This document shows positions 17,125-26,295 of a stretch of 64,000 bases of DNA, piece by piece. Each line of letters opens with the position of its first letter. Position 1 is the first letter of the stretch. The notes below the pieces were generated by a model. That model had not been told where the DNA came from. It worked only from the letters and a program-made list of their open reading frames with translations, and did no database searches. Position numbers and translations under genes: made by a program. Source of the DNA: Allobosea psychrotolerans (lineage in GTDB: Bacteria > Pseudomonadota > Alphaproteobacteria > Rhizobiales > Beijerinckiaceae). The stretch lies in NCBI RefSeq assembly GCF_002917105.1, contig NZ_PQFZ01000005.1:239834-303833 (forward strand). Direction: 5' to 3'.

Positions 17125-20100
17125 TTAGTGCCGCTCATAAGCGCCGAGTTCTCCTCTGAAATCGTATGAGTCTCGGGCTAGATAGATATCGAAAAGATCG
17201 AGAATCTTCTTCTCGCGATCACTACCTCCCGCCACTTGGCGGTAGAGCTCGATAAGCACCCGACTCAAATGGTGCATGGTTAAGTAGTGCCCTCGTCGGC
17301 GCTCTTCCGTCCAACCGCCCGACAGGTCGAGCACTTTTTCAACTGCTTCGAACGTCAGATTCGGCCACTGGCTTACCCGCTCTTCAAGGGCCCTCATGAG
17401 CTGATCCGAATGCTCATTGAAAGTCGGCGAGGACAGATAAGCCCTTACCAACGCCGTGCGATCAGTCGGCGCGTCGAGGACTTCTATCCAATTGATCTGA
17501 ATGGTATCGCGCCGAACGTGAGGGCTCTTGTCAGAAAAAAGCTTCAGCAACCAGCCAGCGGCGCGCTGGCCATGACGGTCCGCGCCGACATTTCCGGCGC
17601 CGCGATACGCGGCCATCTGCCGCCGCAGAACGTTGTCTTCGAACCCCGCAACAAAGGTGCTGTTCCGCTCTTCGTCCAAAAGCGCCAACAGGGATTCTAA
17701 GAAATGTCCATGAGCGCGAAGGCTTGTGCTTTTTGACCCTAGGAGGTCGGCGACCAAACCCGCGACCGCGTCGGCATAATCATGCACGGCCCAGTTCAAC
17801 ATGTGCTGAGCCGAATAGCTTTGAAGAACGCGTAGATCTTTGGCCGCAAGCCGCTTCAGAAGAGCGACCGCCTTGTCCGCGTCGTACTTGCCGACCGAAT
17901 TGACAGTATGCGCCATACACATCCGCACGGATGAGAGAGGTTCGGCCTCTACCTGGCGCTCAAGCAAATCGAGAATGGCGGGTAGTGTCTCTTTATGGTC
18001 CCAAAGGACTCCGGCTAGCGCCTCGTAGGCGGCTCCTCGCTCTCCATTGATTCCGCTCGAGTATAAATCACTATCCCGCTCCAGCAACTCGCCAGCGGTA
18101 AGACGCTTCCGCTTTTCTGTATTGAGCGTCCGCACAGCGGTGTCCGATGCCTTCCCGTGTTCTGCGCTGTGGAGAATCCAGGCAAGAATTTCGGGGTCCG
18201 TGCCCGTCGCTGGGTGGCTCTGAACGGTCCAATTGACGGCTCGGTCGAAATCGCGCTCGGGCCAACGCCGCGCCGCTTTAATGGCACGAACGACAACAGC
18301 AGCGTCTGCTTGGCTCTCGCGAAGGCCGCTGACCACGGCTTCTGCATAGTCCGCGTTGATGTCGGTCGGGAGCTGCTCGAGAAAGGCGACAAAGCGCTCC
18401 GGCTGCTCTTTGGTTCGCATCTGAAGAACCGACGATAGTTGGCGCGCGCCCCCGATGACGCCGTCGCGCTCATAAATGTGGCGCTCGTCGTTGTGATACT
18501 TCTCGATCGCCCGAAGCCACTGTTTGTCTGACATGTATTGCGCTTGGTCGGGCTTGATTGGGGAGCGAACAAGGCCGCCCCTGATCCCGTGCGCCTCCGG
18601 CAATGGCTGCCGGGCGAATTTGCGCTCAAGCTCGGCTAACCGTCGTTGGGCGGACGGGCTGAGGTGATCAGCCCCTATCGTCGCGAGAATCGCGCGTTCG
18701 TCCCGCCCGGACAGCTTCAACTGGTAGAGAAGATACTCATCTGTGTTTTTTGCGGGCCAAACCAACTCATCGGCATTTGCGCGCCGCATATATTCACGCG
18801 CCCAGTCATATTCGGGCCGGTATGCTAGGACAGCAGCCTCGATCTTGGCTTGATCTACTGGGGTAAGATGCGGCATTGCCGCTGCCGCTGCCTTCGCAAA
18901 GGGTTGCCAGTCTCCGTCGCCTTCACCAATCTTGAAGACGCGCTCATGCCCTAGAAGAGGAGCGAGCAGGTGCCCGAGGCCGGCACCATTTTTAGCAATG
19001 GCGCGAAGGCGGATAAAAAGTGCCACATCTGTCTGGCCCCCTAGCACCTGGAGAAACGCTTCGGCCTTTGCGGGAACTTTGTTGGCGACGGCTTCCACGG
19101 CAGCGATGATCGACCGCAGGAATTCCTGATCATGCTGATAGTGCGGCGGCCGGATTGTAGGATACGGAAGCGTTTCGGCAGCAAGAGCAGCCTGTTCTCG
19201 ATCCAGCGCTTCGGCCAAAGGTGAAATTGTCGCTTCAAGCAACGCCTCTGCCTGGTCTTTGACGAGTTGCTCGATCCAATAAGACTCGTTGTGAGTGCGG
19301 TCATTGGCGAAGGGGTGTCGGTCGAGAAATACCGCCATCCATTTCCGCAGCCAAAGGCCAAGGACGCGAGCGCCGAGCGACGGTGATTTGTGCACCCATG
19401 AGCCTAGTTGGAAATTCTCGAAGAAATTCTCTTTGACGGCTTCTGGCGGTAGAATCGCCAAGACCTCCGCATAGAGGATTTCCACCGATCCAATCGGCCC
19501 CTCCGGGTAGAGTTGCTCGAACCATGCGATGATTTCAGATGCTCGACCCTCGGGGTCGACTTTCCACCACCCACCGATGAAGGTGGCGACAAGGTCAGAG
19601 TGACCGACGGCGGCCTTGCTCAGGAGCCAGAAGGCGAGATCCTTCTTGACGCCTCCTTCATTGGCCCATTTTGAGAGAACGCCCCCTTCATTGAGCGTCG
19701 GCAGCCAATCCCGGCCGTTAAAGATAATCCGCGCAAGGCGCTCCAGCGGATGGTCTGGCTCGAACCATTCTTCGACAAGAGACCGTTCTGCAGCGGTCGG
19801 CGCAGCCACGTCACCTAGCCAATAGGCAACCGCATCTTTGACCAGATAACGGACGTCGTCCGCCTCCATCGCTTCGCGAAGGTTCTGGATGTATCGGCGC
19901 TGCGCATCGTCGCGGAGACGGGAGAATATCTGCCGCACCTGGGTCCGCCGAAACAGGCGCTGTTCATCACTGACGAGCAGCGAATGCACCGACTGACCGC
20001 TCAGGGTGAAGCGGCGAGAGAAGCTGTGATCGAAGAAGGATTCATGGGCGAACTGGAGTTTCCCCCCGACTGCGGTAATGAGGCCGCGTGAAGCAAGCGC

Positions 20101-21663
20101 ATCGACCGCCCCTGAGTAGGCATCCAGCACCGAGATGGAAGCCGTGAGTTCTTGGTTGTCGCTCATGCTCTGAGCGATTGATCCGAGTGCCATCTCGGGC
20201 GTCCACGAAAAACCCGCCTGACGAAGATCGCGCCCGCGTACCTCCATAAGCTTGTCAAAAAGGCGTGTACTCGAAAGCTCGCCGACTATGCCCTCACCCG
20301 CTTCGAGAACGTCGGCGAGAAGACGCAGGTTGATCGGCGTCGATAGCAATTGCTGCTCGCGCGGCGAGAACCGACTTGGATCGACCCCAAGGTGTCGCAA
20401 CACTGGCTCCACCCCATCCTTCCAGTGGAGTGGCTCTAACCGCAGCGCCGTTACGCGCATCGCGTTCGACAAGGTCACGAGACGGGTATCGCCGTCTAGA
20501 TCGTATGAACGGCAAGCCGCCACTACACGCATGCGCGGGAAAAAAGTGGTCTGATCGATCATGCGGAAGAACAGTTCGCGGATGCGTCCAGATCGCCCGG
20601 ATGCCTCACTGACCGCATCGACTTGGTCGATGACGAGCAGTGTCGGTCCAGCCACGTTACGATTGCCGAATGCGCTGACCGGACTTTCGGCCGTCTCAAG
20701 CAGCGCTTCGCCGAGGCCGGCGAGCGTGTCGATACTCAGGTGGCGGTCGATACGGAATGCTAGGACAGGCCACCCTTGTCGTCGCGCTCTCGCGATCATC
20801 CGCGCCAGCGCGACACTTTTACCGCTGCCCGCGCCTCCAGCGACAACCGTGATAGGCTGGGAGCCTTCGATGGCAATCTGAACCGCCTCGTCGAGGGCCG
20901 CTGTCTGCAAATCCAAACCTGCAATCGTGGTAGAGAGCGTGCCAAGATATTCGTCAGTCGCGAGTCCAAACTTGGCGTCGAGCGTCTCGTCCAAATATGC
21001 CCGCCATTCGATGCCCAATTCACTGATCACCTCCGTGAGGCGGGCCGTCGTAAGGCGCTGCGCGAGATTGCCTGTCAGAAACCGCGCTAGACGATCAATC
21101 GCGACGCTCGATGGTGTCTTGAAAAGCAGGCCGCAAATTTCTTCCAGCCGTCTCAGCAACGATACGTCCGATGTGACTTCGACCCGGCACCGCTTAAGCC
21201 ATGCAAATTGCGTTTCAGCATCTACCGACCAAGCAGCATTCAAGTCGTTGAGTGCGGCCTCGTCACCTTTCCCGATTCCGCCTTCGCCGTAGAAGTCCGC
21301 AGCGGTCTCAGCGACTCGCGCTTTCTCGATTAGCTTTTCAAAAGCGGGAGCAGGGTCAGAGGAGATAAAAACGCATCCCGCCTCCGAAGCTAGCTTGCTT
21401 GCGAAAGCGGACAAGATGCCAGCATCAGCCAGAGACCTGATTGTCCAGGACCCGGCGGTTCGTTGACGCTTGCATTGATGCCATTCGGCCGCGCCGACAG
21501 TTGTGATCCGAAACTCGAATCCCTCAGCATCCTCGTTAAACGGCTCAAGCCTTATCTCGTCGGCAAGGCCACGAAGCACACGTATTGCTTCGATGAGCGT
21601 CCAGCGGAGCTCGTATTCGTTCCCGACCTTATCTGCGATTCCACCACCAAGCATCCTGTTCAC
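17125..21663 (-). CDS. Avs-like STAND NTPase with N-terminal nuclease-like domain
   Basis: This 1512-codon protein has three parts. Residues 1-130 carry a restriction-endonuclease-like fold of the Cap4/DUF4297 kind: KVGNEYELRWTLIEAIR, then Glu47/Glu50 (EGFEFRI), Glu60 and Gln63-x-Lys65 (EWHQCKRQ). Residues 250-600 are a STAND NTPase with Walker A GGAGSGKS (276-283) and Walker B LLVIDQVD (342-349). Residues 600-1510 are helical repeats typical of sensor arms. That architecture matches antiviral STAND (Avs) proteins, which recognise a phage protein, oligomerise and degrade nucleic acid. It stands alone between repeats A3 and A4. The start is the GTG at 21663 or the ATG at 21654. The domain order is well supported; the Avs subtype and trigger are not known. 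Confidence 0.75.
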   Translation of the reverse strand: MNRMLGGGIADKVGNEYELRWTLIEAIRVLRGLADEIRLEPFNEDAEGFEFRITTVGAAEWHQCKRQRTAGSWTIRSLADAGILSAFASKLASEAGCVFISSDPAPAFEKLIEKARVAETAADFYGEGGIGKGDEAALNDLNAAWSVDAETQFAWLKRCRVEVTSDVSLLRRLEEICGLLFKTPSSVAIDRLARFLTGNLAQRLTTARLTEVISELGIEWRAYLDETLDAKFGLATDEYLGTLSTTIAGLDLQTAALDEAVQIAIEGSQPITVVAGGAGSGKSVALARMIARARRQGWPVLAFRIDRHLSIDTLAGLGEALLETAESPVSAFGNRNVAGPTLLVIDQVDAVSEASGRSGRIRELFFRMIDQTTFFPRMRVVAACRSYDLDGDTRLVTLSNAMRVTALRLEPLHWKDGVEPVLRHLGVDPSRFSPREQQLLSTPINLRLLADVLEAGEGIVGELSSTRLFDKLMEVRGRDLRQAGFSWTPEMALGSIAQSMSDNQELTASISVLDAYSGAVDALASRGLITAVGGKLQFAHESFFDHSFSRRFTLSGQSVHSLLVSDEQRLFRRTQVRQIFSRLRDDAQRRYIQNLREAMEADDVRYLVKDAVAYWLGDVAAPTAAERSLVEEWFEPDHPLERLARIIFNGRDWLPTLNEGGVLSKWANEGGVKKDLAFWLLSKAAVGHSDLVATFIGGWWKVDPEGRASEIIAWFEQLYPEGPIGSVEILYAEVLAILPPEAVKENFFENFQLGSWVHKSPSLGARVLGLWLRKWMAVFLDRHPFANDRTHNESYWIEQLVKDQAEALLEATISPLAEALDREQAALAAETLPYPTIRPPHYQHDQEFLRSIIAAVEAVANKVPAKAEAFLQVLGGQTDVALFIRLRAIAKNGAGLGHLLAPLLGHERVFKIGEGDGDWQPFAKAAAAAMPHLTPVDQAKIEAAVLAYRPEYDWAREYMRRANADELVWPAKNTDEYLLYQLKLSGRDERAILATIGADHLSPSAQRRLAELERKFARQPLPEAHGIRGGLVRSPIKPDQAQYMSDKQWLRAIEKYHNDERHIYERDGVIGGARQLSSVLQMRTKEQPERFVAFLEQLPTDINADYAEAVVSGLRESQADAAVVVRAIKAARRWPERDFDRAVNWTVQSHPATGTDPEILAWILHSAEHGKASDTAVRTLNTEKRKRLTAGELLERDSDLYSSGINGERGAAYEALAGVLWDHKETLPAILDLLERQVEAEPLSSVRMCMAHTVNSVGKYDADKAVALLKRLAAKDLRVLQSYSAQHMLNWAVHDYADAVAGLVADLLGSKSTSLRAHGHFLESLLALLDEERNSTFVAGFEDNVLRRQMAAYRGAGNVGADRHGQRAAGWLLKLFSDKSPHVRRDTIQINWIEVLDAPTDRTALVRAYLSSPTFNEHSDQLMRALEERVSQWPNLTFEAVEKVLDLSGGWTEERRRGHYLTMHHLSRVLIELYRQVAGGSDREKKILDLFDIYLARDSYDFRGELGAYERH

Positions 21664-22203
21664 TTAGCAATTTCGACTTCAGTCCGTAACCCGAGTCAGG
21701 CCACAGGACAGACCGTTATTGCGTCGCATAAAGTTGGTTTCAGTTGAAGGATGACGCTTCTGCGCGGTTGCCGCAGGATACGCTTCGCTGACCGCCGCCA
21801 AGAAGCAAATGTGGCCAGTCTACCTCTCGTCATGCTGGCCTGCCGGAAAGCAGACATTCGGGACGTCGGCAAAGGGCCATGTGCGGCAGCTTGGCGCCCC
21901 TGGGAAAGCGGAGATTTGCGTCTCGGCTGTCGCAGCGGCGAGCGGCGCAATCCGTCTGTCGCGGGCTTCGTCACCGAACGTCAATCCGTGGCGGCGGCGA
22001 TGAACAGCGCCGCCCAGGCCGCTGCTGCGTCAGGCTGAGGCTCACGCGCAGCAGGCGAGCACGCCGCCTGCTGTTCTCGTCTCGCTTGCGCCGGAAGCTG
22101 ACGCTGGCATCTGGCCCGAAAGCAGACACAGGGCTGGAGGTTTGAAACGTGCTCCGCGAGCCAATAGCAGGCTCCGAAGCATCGTCCGAAGTGGGTCCGA
22201 AGA
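21664..22203 (+). other. 540-base gap holding repeat A4
   Basis: 21664-21843 should hold the STAND gene promoter on the minus strand, but I cannot define its boxes. 21844-22092 is repeat A4. The remaining 110 bases before the DctM stop show nothing further. Confidence 0.4.
21844..22092 (+). repeat. Dispersed repeat family A, copy A4
   Basis: This is a full-length direct copy with the left extension GGAAAGCAGACATTCGGGAC, the core GGGAAAGCGGAGATTTGCGTC and the right end CTCGTCTCGCTTGCGCC. It separates the STAND gene from the TRAP transporter cluster. Confidence 0.9.
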
Positions 22204-23481
22204 TCAGCGATAAACGAGGTCGCGCAGCGCCAGCGAGATCCAGGGCAGGTAAGTGATCAGCATCAGGCAGGACAAGACCACTCCGATAAAGGGCAGCAGC
22301 GATTTCGTCATCCGGTCGAGCGAAATCCTGGCGACCGCGCAGGCGGCGAAGAGATTCACGCCGAAAGGCGGTGTGATCATGCCGAGCGCGAGATTGACGA
22401 CCATGATCATGCCGAAATGGACCGGGTCGATGCCGAAGCTGATCGCGACGGGCGCAAGAATGGGGGCCAGCACGATGATGGCGGCCGAGGTCTCGATGAA
22501 CATGCCGATGACGAACAGGAATATGTTGACCGCCAGCAGAAACGACCACCCGCTGTCGAATGTCGCGATGATATAGGCGCCGATCTGTGCCGGCACGCCG
22601 GCGCGCGTCAGCAGAAAGCTGAACAGCCCCGCCATGGCGATGATCAACATGATGACCGAGGACGACACCACTGATTTGCGCAGGATGGCGAGCACCCCTG
22701 CGAGGTCGAGCTCGCGATAGACGAAGCAGCTGACGATCAGCGCATAAAACACCGCGACGATCGATGCCTCGGTGGGGGTGAAGACGCCGCCGTAGATGCC
22801 GCCCAGGATGATCACCGGCATCATCAGCGCCAGCCCCGCGGCGCGGGTCGCCGGCAGTACGGCAAGCCGGCCGTCGCGGTCGGTTTTGCCGTAGCCGCGG
22901 ATGCGGCACCAAACCCAGACTGACAGCATCAGCGCCCCGGCGATCAGGAGGCCGGGGCCAAAGCCGGCTACGAACAGCTCGCCGATCGAGACCTCGGCCG
23001 CGACGCCGTAGAGGATCATCGGAATCGACGGCGGGATGATGACCCCGAGTTCCGCCGCACTCGCCTGCAGCGAGGCCGCGAAGGAGACCGGGTAGCCGTG
23101 CTTCACCATGGCCGGGATCAGGATCGCGCCGATCGCGAAGGTGGTGGCGACGCTGGAGCCGGAGACGGCTGCAAAGATCATGCAGGTCAGGATGCAGGTG
23201 CAGGCCAGACCGCCCTGAACGCCGCCGACGAGGCTCTTGGCGAAATCGACCAGCCGGCGCGATATGCCGCCCTCGCCCATAAGGTTGCCGGCGAGGATGA
23301 AGAACGGCACGGCTGCGAGCGGAAACTTGTCAAGCGAGGCGAAGGCCTGTTGCGCCACAAGGACAAGAGGCAATGGCGTATAGAGGCCCAAGCCCGCGAC
23401 GGCCGCCAGGCCGACAGAGATCGCGACAGGCACTGAGCACAGGAACAGCACGCACATCGTGACGAGCATGGTAGCGGTCAT
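22204..23481 (-). CDS. dctM: TRAP transporter large permease (DctM family)
   Basis: The 425-residue polytopic membrane protein has the DctM layout: about 12 hydrophobic segments, with AAVPFFILAGNLMGEGGISRRLVDF near 55-80, the SGSSVATTFAIGAILIP block, and IIPPSIPMILYGV. The ATG at 23481 follows GAGGAG by 6 bases. It forms the sodium-coupled transport channel of a tripartite transporter with DctQ and DctP. Eleven bases separate it from the DctQ gene. With the enolase-superfamily gene upstream, the substrate is likely a sugar acid or related carboxylate, but this is inferred from neighbours. Confidence 0.93.
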   Translation of the reverse strand: MTATMLVTMCVLFLCSVPVAISVGLAAVAGLGLYTPLPLVLVAQQAFASLDKFPLAAVPFFILAGNLMGEGGISRRLVDFAKSLVGGVQGGLACTCILTCMIFAAVSGSSVATTFAIGAILIPAMVKHGYPVSFAASLQASAAELGVIIPPSIPMILYGVAAEVSIGELFVAGFGPGLLIAGALMLSVWVWCRIRGYGKTDRDGRLAVLPATRAAGLALMMPVIILGGIYGGVFTPTEASIVAVFYALIVSCFVYRELDLAGVLAILRKSVVSSSVIMLIIAMAGLFSFLLTRAGVPAQIGAYIIATFDSGWSFLLAVNIFLFVIGMFIETSAAIIVLAPILAPVAISFGIDPVHFGMIMVVNLALGMITPPFGVNLFAACAVARISLDRMTKSLLPFIGVVLSCLMLITYLPWISLALRDLVYR

Positions 23482-23491
23482 GATCGGCTCC

Positions 23492-24004
23492 TCAGACCGC
23501 TGTATCGAGTTCTTCGCGGCGCGGATCGAAGAAGTGCGCAACGACGGCCAGCATCGAGATCAGCGCGCCCGTCGGAATCGCTGCATAGGCAAAACTCACC
23601 GGTATCTCGAGGCCGGCCAGATTCTGGAAGCGCACCCGGTTGGTCAGGTCGATGCCAAACCAGACCAGCACGCCCAGCAGGACCAAGGTCGCCAGCGCGA
23701 TCATGGCTTCGAGCGCGCGCCGCTGACGCCCGCGGACCAGCCGGTAGAGCAGATCGACCGAGATCAGCGAACCGGCCCGTACCGCGGCGGCGAGTCCGAG
23801 ATAAGCCATCCAGATCAGCATCATCCGGATAAGGGGTTCCGACCAGGTCGCCGGCTCCTGCAGGATGAAGCGGGTCAGCACCTGAAACAGGCCAGCACAG
23901 GCCGCGATCGTCATGGCGACGCAGCCGAGGGCCAGCGCCGCGCCGGTGGCGAGGCGCTCGGTCGCGAGCAGCAGCGCGACCGGGCGGTTTGGTCGCGCGC
24001 TCAC
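23492..24004 (-). CDS. dctQ: TRAP transporter small permease (DctQ family)
   Basis: The 170-residue protein has four hydrophobic segments (about 20-42, 58-75, 98-118, 138-160). It carries the DctQ-type second-helix region TWSEPLIRMMLIWMAYLGLA and, after it, the AAAVRAGSLISVDLL stretch. It begins with GTG at 24004, which overlaps the DctP stop (TGA at 24001-24003), so the two are translationally coupled. DctQ links the periplasmic binding protein system to the large permease in the inner membrane. Length and topology are normal for the family. Confidence 0.9.
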   Translation of the reverse strand: MSARPNRPVALLLATERLATGAALALGCVAMTIAACAGLFQVLTRFILQEPATWSEPLIRMMLIWMAYLGLAAAVRAGSLISVDLLYRLVRGRQRRALEAMIALATLVLLGVLVWFGIDLTNRVRFQNLAGLEIPVSFAYAAIPTGALISMLAVVAHFFDPRREELDTAV

Positions 24005-24987
24005 TTCTGGTCCTTGATGCGCGCGATGGTCGCTTCGCCGAAGCGCTTGCCGAGTTCGGCGAAGGCGGGCTTGAGCAGGTCCTGAAACCTGGCGGTGTCG
24101 ACCTTCTCAACGACCTGGAGGCCGAGCTTGCGCAGCTCGTCGACACCGGTCTTCTCCACCTTGCCGACCTCGTCCTTGCAGATCGCCATGGCGCGGCGGC
24201 CGGCCTCGACGAACAGCTTCTGATCCTCAGGGGACAGGGCCTCAAAGGCGCGCGGGGCCATGACGAAGCCAACCGGCGTGAAGGCGTGGTTGGTGATGGT
24301 CAGATACTTCTGCACCTGGCCGAACTTGTTGTTGAGGATCGCGCCGATCGGGTTTTCCTGGCCGTCGACGACTCCCTGCTGCAGTGCGGTGAACACCTCC
24401 GGCAGAGCCATCGGAGTCGGCAGGGCGCCGAGCGCGCGCCAGACCTGAAGATGGATCTGGTTCTCTTGCGTGCGGATCTTCAGGCCCTTGACGTCCTCGG
24501 GACCGTTCACCGGCCGGCGACTATTGGTCAGCTGGCGAAAGCCGATACCGCCAAAAGCGAGGCCCTGAAGGCCCTTGGCCTTGAACTTCGCCAGGATTTC
24601 CTGGCCAATCGGCCCGTCCAGGACCGCTTGGGCGTGGTTAAAATCGCGGAACAGGAAGGGAATGTCGAAGACCTGAACCTCCGGCACGAAATTGGCGATG
24701 ATCGAGGTCGATGGCACCGTGAGATCGACGGTGCCGATCTGCAGGCCTTCGAGCACTTCGCGGTCGCCGCCGAGAGCGCCGCCCGGATGCAATCGGATCT
24801 CGATGCGGCCATTGGTCTTGGCTTTGATTTCCTCGGCGAAGGCGGTCATCGCGATGCCTTCAGGCGCCGTGACGCGGCCGACGAAGGCCAGGTTCAGCAC
24901 CTTGGGCTGCTGGGCCGAGGCGGATGCGATACTTGCAAGGCAGGCAATAGCTACCATGGCGGTATGCAGGATCGATGTCAGGCGCAT
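24001..24987 (-). CDS. dctP: TRAP transporter substrate-binding protein (DctP family)
   Basis: This 328-residue periplasmic protein has a signal peptide (MRLTSILHTAMVAIACLASI, cut after ASASA). DctP landmarks follow: a KTNGRIEIRLHPGGALGGDR segment, VPEVQVFDIPFLFRD, the conserved Arg region LKIRTQENQIHLQVW, and LPEVFTALQQGVVDGQENP. The Arg in KIRTQ normally pairs with the ligand carboxylate, supporting an organic acid substrate. The ATG at 24987 follows GAGGAG. It is 47 bases after the enolase-superfamily gene in the same direction, so all four probably form one transcript controlled by the LysR protein. Confidence 0.93.
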   Translation of the reverse strand: MRLTSILHTAMVAIACLASIASASAQQPKVLNLAFVGRVTAPEGIAMTAFAEEIKAKTNGRIEIRLHPGGALGGDREVLEGLQIGTVDLTVPSTSIIANFVPEVQVFDIPFLFRDFNHAQAVLDGPIGQEILAKFKAKGLQGLAFGGIGFRQLTNSRRPVNGPEDVKGLKIRTQENQIHLQVWRALGALPTPMALPEVFTALQQGVVDGQENPIGAILNNKFGQVQKYLTITNHAFTPVGFVMAPRAFEALSPEDQKLFVEAGRRAMAICKDEVGKVEKTGVDELRKLGLQVVEKVDTARFQDLLKPAFAELGKRFGEATIARIKDQK

Positions 24988-25034
24988 GGTTCGTCTCCTC
25001 GGGGATGCGGTCGCGGTTGAATCCGACGAGCCGG

Positions 25035-26216
25035 TTATTCGATGGTCCAACGGTTGATGATGAACGGTTCGAGCATCTCGGCCGTCAGCTCGAGGCCAAG
25101 GCCCGGGGCATCCGGAACGGCCACCATGCCATCCGCATCGAGTGGATGGCTGGCGAAGGCAGTGCGCAGCGGATTGTCCGACGGATCATACTCAAAAAGC
25201 GGCCAGCGCAGCCGGCCACGTCGTTCCGGCAGGCAGGCGGCGAAATGCAGCGAGGCCTGGAAGTTGACGACCGAACCCCAGACATGGGGCACCAGGGCTA
25301 CGTCGAACGCCTCGCACAGCGCCGCAATGCGCATGCCCTCGGATAGGCCGCCGCACAGGCCGAGATCGGGCTGAATGAAGTCGAACACGCCTGCGGTGAG
25401 ATAGTCGCGGAAGGCCCGCAAGCCAAAGAGTGCTTCGCCGCCCGCTAGCGGCATCGGCGAAGCAGCCGCGAAGCGGCGGTATCCCGGCAGGTCGTCGTGC
25501 GCGATCGGCTCCTCGAGCCAGACCGGATCGACCTCGGCAAGCCTGCGTGCGATCGCCATCGCACCCTCGACCGTAAAACCCTCGTTCAGATCGATCATCA
25601 TGGGCATCGCATCGCCGATCTGGGCGCGGACCTTGCGCGCCATCGCTCCATCCTGCGCCGGGTTGGTGCCCATGCGCAGCTTGATGGCGCGAAAGCCGGT
25701 GTCGAGATAGCCGGCGATATCGGCCTCGAAATCCCGATAGGGATTGCTGCCCGGCTTCATGAAAGGGCCGCTGACATAGGCTGGAATCCGGTCCCGCAAC
25801 TTGCCCCCGAGCAAAGCATGGACCGGGCGCCCGGCGATCTGGCCGGCGAGATCCCACAAGGCCATGTCGAGACCGCCAAGCGCCATGGTCGAGATGCCGC
25901 GCCGGTCGTAGCCGAGCCGCGCCGCCATCGCCTGCCATCCGGCCCGTGGCGTCGTCGCGTCGCGGCCGATCAGGACCGGCGCAAAATGCTCGCGGATGAG
26001 CGCGGCCGCTGCGCTCGGATAAGCCCAGGTCTCGCCCCAACCGACAGCGCCGGCATTGCTCGTGACGCGCAAGAGCAGCGCGCCGCGACGATCGAACATC
26101 TGCCGCGAATTGCCGACAGTCTCGGTCAGCTTGGCGGAGAGCTCGAAGCCCTCGATGCGAATGATTTTCGGAAGCGCGGACAGCATGGACATGACGCGTT
26201 GAGGCAGGGACGCCAT
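25035..26216 (-). CDS. Enolase-superfamily enzyme, mandelate racemase/muconate lactonizing type
   Basis: The 393-residue enzyme has an N-terminal capping domain and a TIM barrel. Metal ligands are Asp209 (MMIDLNEG), Glu235 (WLEEPI) and Glu261 (LAGGEAL). Acid-base residues are Lys179 in AIKLR, where Arg181 replaces the second Lys of the common KxK pair, and the Asp284-His311 dyad (IQPDL, VPHVWGS). That His-Asp dyad places it with the mandelate racemase group, many of which are acid-sugar dehydratases. It probably processes whatever the TRAP system imports. Starts at 26216, 26192 or 26186 are possible; none has a strong ribosome site, so the first was kept. Exact substrate unknown. Confidence 0.88.
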   Translation of the reverse strand: MASLPQRVMSMLSALPKIIRIEGFELSAKLTETVGNSRQMFDRRGALLLRVTSNAGAVGWGETWAYPSAAAALIREHFAPVLIGRDATTPRAGWQAMAARLGYDRRGISTMALGGLDMALWDLAGQIAGRPVHALLGGKLRDRIPAYVSGPFMKPGSNPYRDFEADIAGYLDTGFRAIKLRMGTNPAQDGAMARKVRAQIGDAMPMMIDLNEGFTVEGAMAIARRLAEVDPVWLEEPIAHDDLPGYRRFAAASPMPLAGGEALFGLRAFRDYLTAGVFDFIQPDLGLCGGLSEGMRIAALCEAFDVALVPHVWGSVVNFQASLHFAACLPERRGRLRWPLFEYDPSDNPLRTAFASHPLDADGMVAVPDAPGLGLELTAEMLEPFIINRWTIE

Positions 26217-26238
26217 CGTAGATCAGTTTTGCAATCGC

Positions 26239-26254
26239 TAATCCAATTGGATTA
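26239..26254. promoter_or_regulatory. Perfect 16-bp palindrome, probable LysR operator
   Basis: TAATCCAATTGGATTA is a perfect inverted repeat in the 79-base gap between the enolase-superfamily gene and the divergent LysR gene. A further half-like AATCCAAAT lies near 26276. It has the T-N11-A character of LysR sites and would control both directions. Confidence 0.75.
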
Positions 26255-26295
26255 TCTGGGGCGGTATTCATCAGAAATCCAAATGTGAGCGCGTC

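Noticed and set aside
21879..22145. Small frames inside the family A repeats on both strands
   Set aside because: They recur in each repeat copy with changed frames and different ends, so they are by-products of the repeat and not genes.
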